From the NCBI GenBank assembly GCA_029857925.1, contig JAOUGF010000130.1, forward strand, positions 1 to 6,339: 6,339 nt of DNA. The letters run 5' to 3'. This DNA comes from Gammaproteobacteria bacterium. GTDB lineage: Bacteria; Pseudomonadota; Gammaproteobacteria; S012-40. Positions within the stretch are counted from its first letter, which is position 1; every line of letters starts with the position of its first letter. Under the pieces are notes generated by a model. It worked only from the letters and a program-made list of their open reading frames with translations, did no database searches and was not told the origin of the DNA. Positions 6,219 to 6,339 of the stretch are shown here, one piece after another. A program made the position numbers and the translations under genes.

Positions 6219-6339
6219 GTGAAGCGCCGTGCTTTTTTACGCAATTTAGGGACACTCGGTTTGGTTGGCAGCATCGCCGGCTGTAAATATTGGCCTGAAC
6301 AAGGGTTGAGGAATCCCTGTTTAAATACGCTCCCTGATA
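6219..6339 (+). CDS. Start of a Tat-exported lipoprotein, probably amidohydrolase-like (partial)
   Basis: Forty codons are visible before the right edge. The start is GTG at 6219, with GAGGA at 6208-6212, six bases upstream. The N-terminus MKRRAFLRNLGTLGLVGSIAGC contains a twin-arginine motif (R3-R4-A-F-L), a hydrophobic stretch, and lipobox IAGC with C22 as the lipidated residue, so the protein should be exported folded by Tat and anchored as a lipoprotein. The segment after it, KYWPEQGLRNPCL, resembles, from memory, the mature start of exported proteins annotated as amidohydrolase family (TIM-barrel metal enzymes), where a CxYWPexGxxNPC pattern recurs. No catalytic residues are in view, so the enzymatic identity is a guess; the signal-peptide reading is firm. 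It diverges from the Nudix gene across 92 bp. Confidence 0.75.
   Translation, partial: MKRRAFLRNLGTLGLVGSIAGCKYWPEQGLRNPCLNTLPD

Noticed and set aside
6127..6255. N-terminal extension of the Nudix gene to an ATG at 6255
   Set aside because: The extra 43 residues have no family character, would cover the overlapping promoters and the start of the divergent gene, and have no better ribosome site. ATG 6126 starts right before the zinc-ribbon cysteines and has GGAG upstream.

Overview
The window looks like chromosomal DNA of a gammaproteobacterium or close relative. The evidence is a Gram-negative envelope gene set (RND pump, lipid-anchored adaptor, outer-membrane beta-barrel), strong AGGAGG/GAGGA-type ribosome sites, mixed base composition and compact gene packing. 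I cannot name the species. No rRNA, tRNA, CRISPR array, transposase or integrase gene is visible.

Layout. On the minus strand, positions 3610 to 1 hold a two-gene efflux operon: a periplasmic adaptor lipoprotein (3610-2528), then the inner-membrane RND permease (2531 to beyond the left edge), overlapping by ATGA. Positions 3611-4132 are a 522-bp gene-free divergent region. It contains a 153-bp imperfect inverted repeat (3761-3913) that looks like a small non-coding mobile element, and just beside it an 18-bp palindrome (3920-3937) of the kind bound by TetR-family repressors. On the plus strand, 4133-5428 encodes an exported outer-membrane beta-barrel protein of the TraF-like (TraF_2) family. 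A 152-bp convergent gap follows. A zinc-ribbon Nudix hydrolase is on the minus strand (6126-5581). At the right edge the start of a Tat-exported lipoprotein, probably an amidohydrolase-like enzyme, runs off the window on the plus strand (6219 onward). The last two genes are divergent, and a 34-bp inverted repeat between them carries two completely overlapping promoter-like sequences.

How it works together. The adaptor and permease should form a proton-driven tripartite pump exporting drugs, solvents or other toxic compounds. The third part, a TolC-type outer-membrane channel, is not in the window. The palindrome could let a TetR-type repressor control the pump, the barrel gene or both, but no regulator gene is present here. 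The Nudix and Tat-lipoprotein genes appear to be an unrelated housekeeping pair sharing a control region.

No clearly new biological system is visible. The most worthwhile leads are the two palindromic control regions and the MITE-like repeat.
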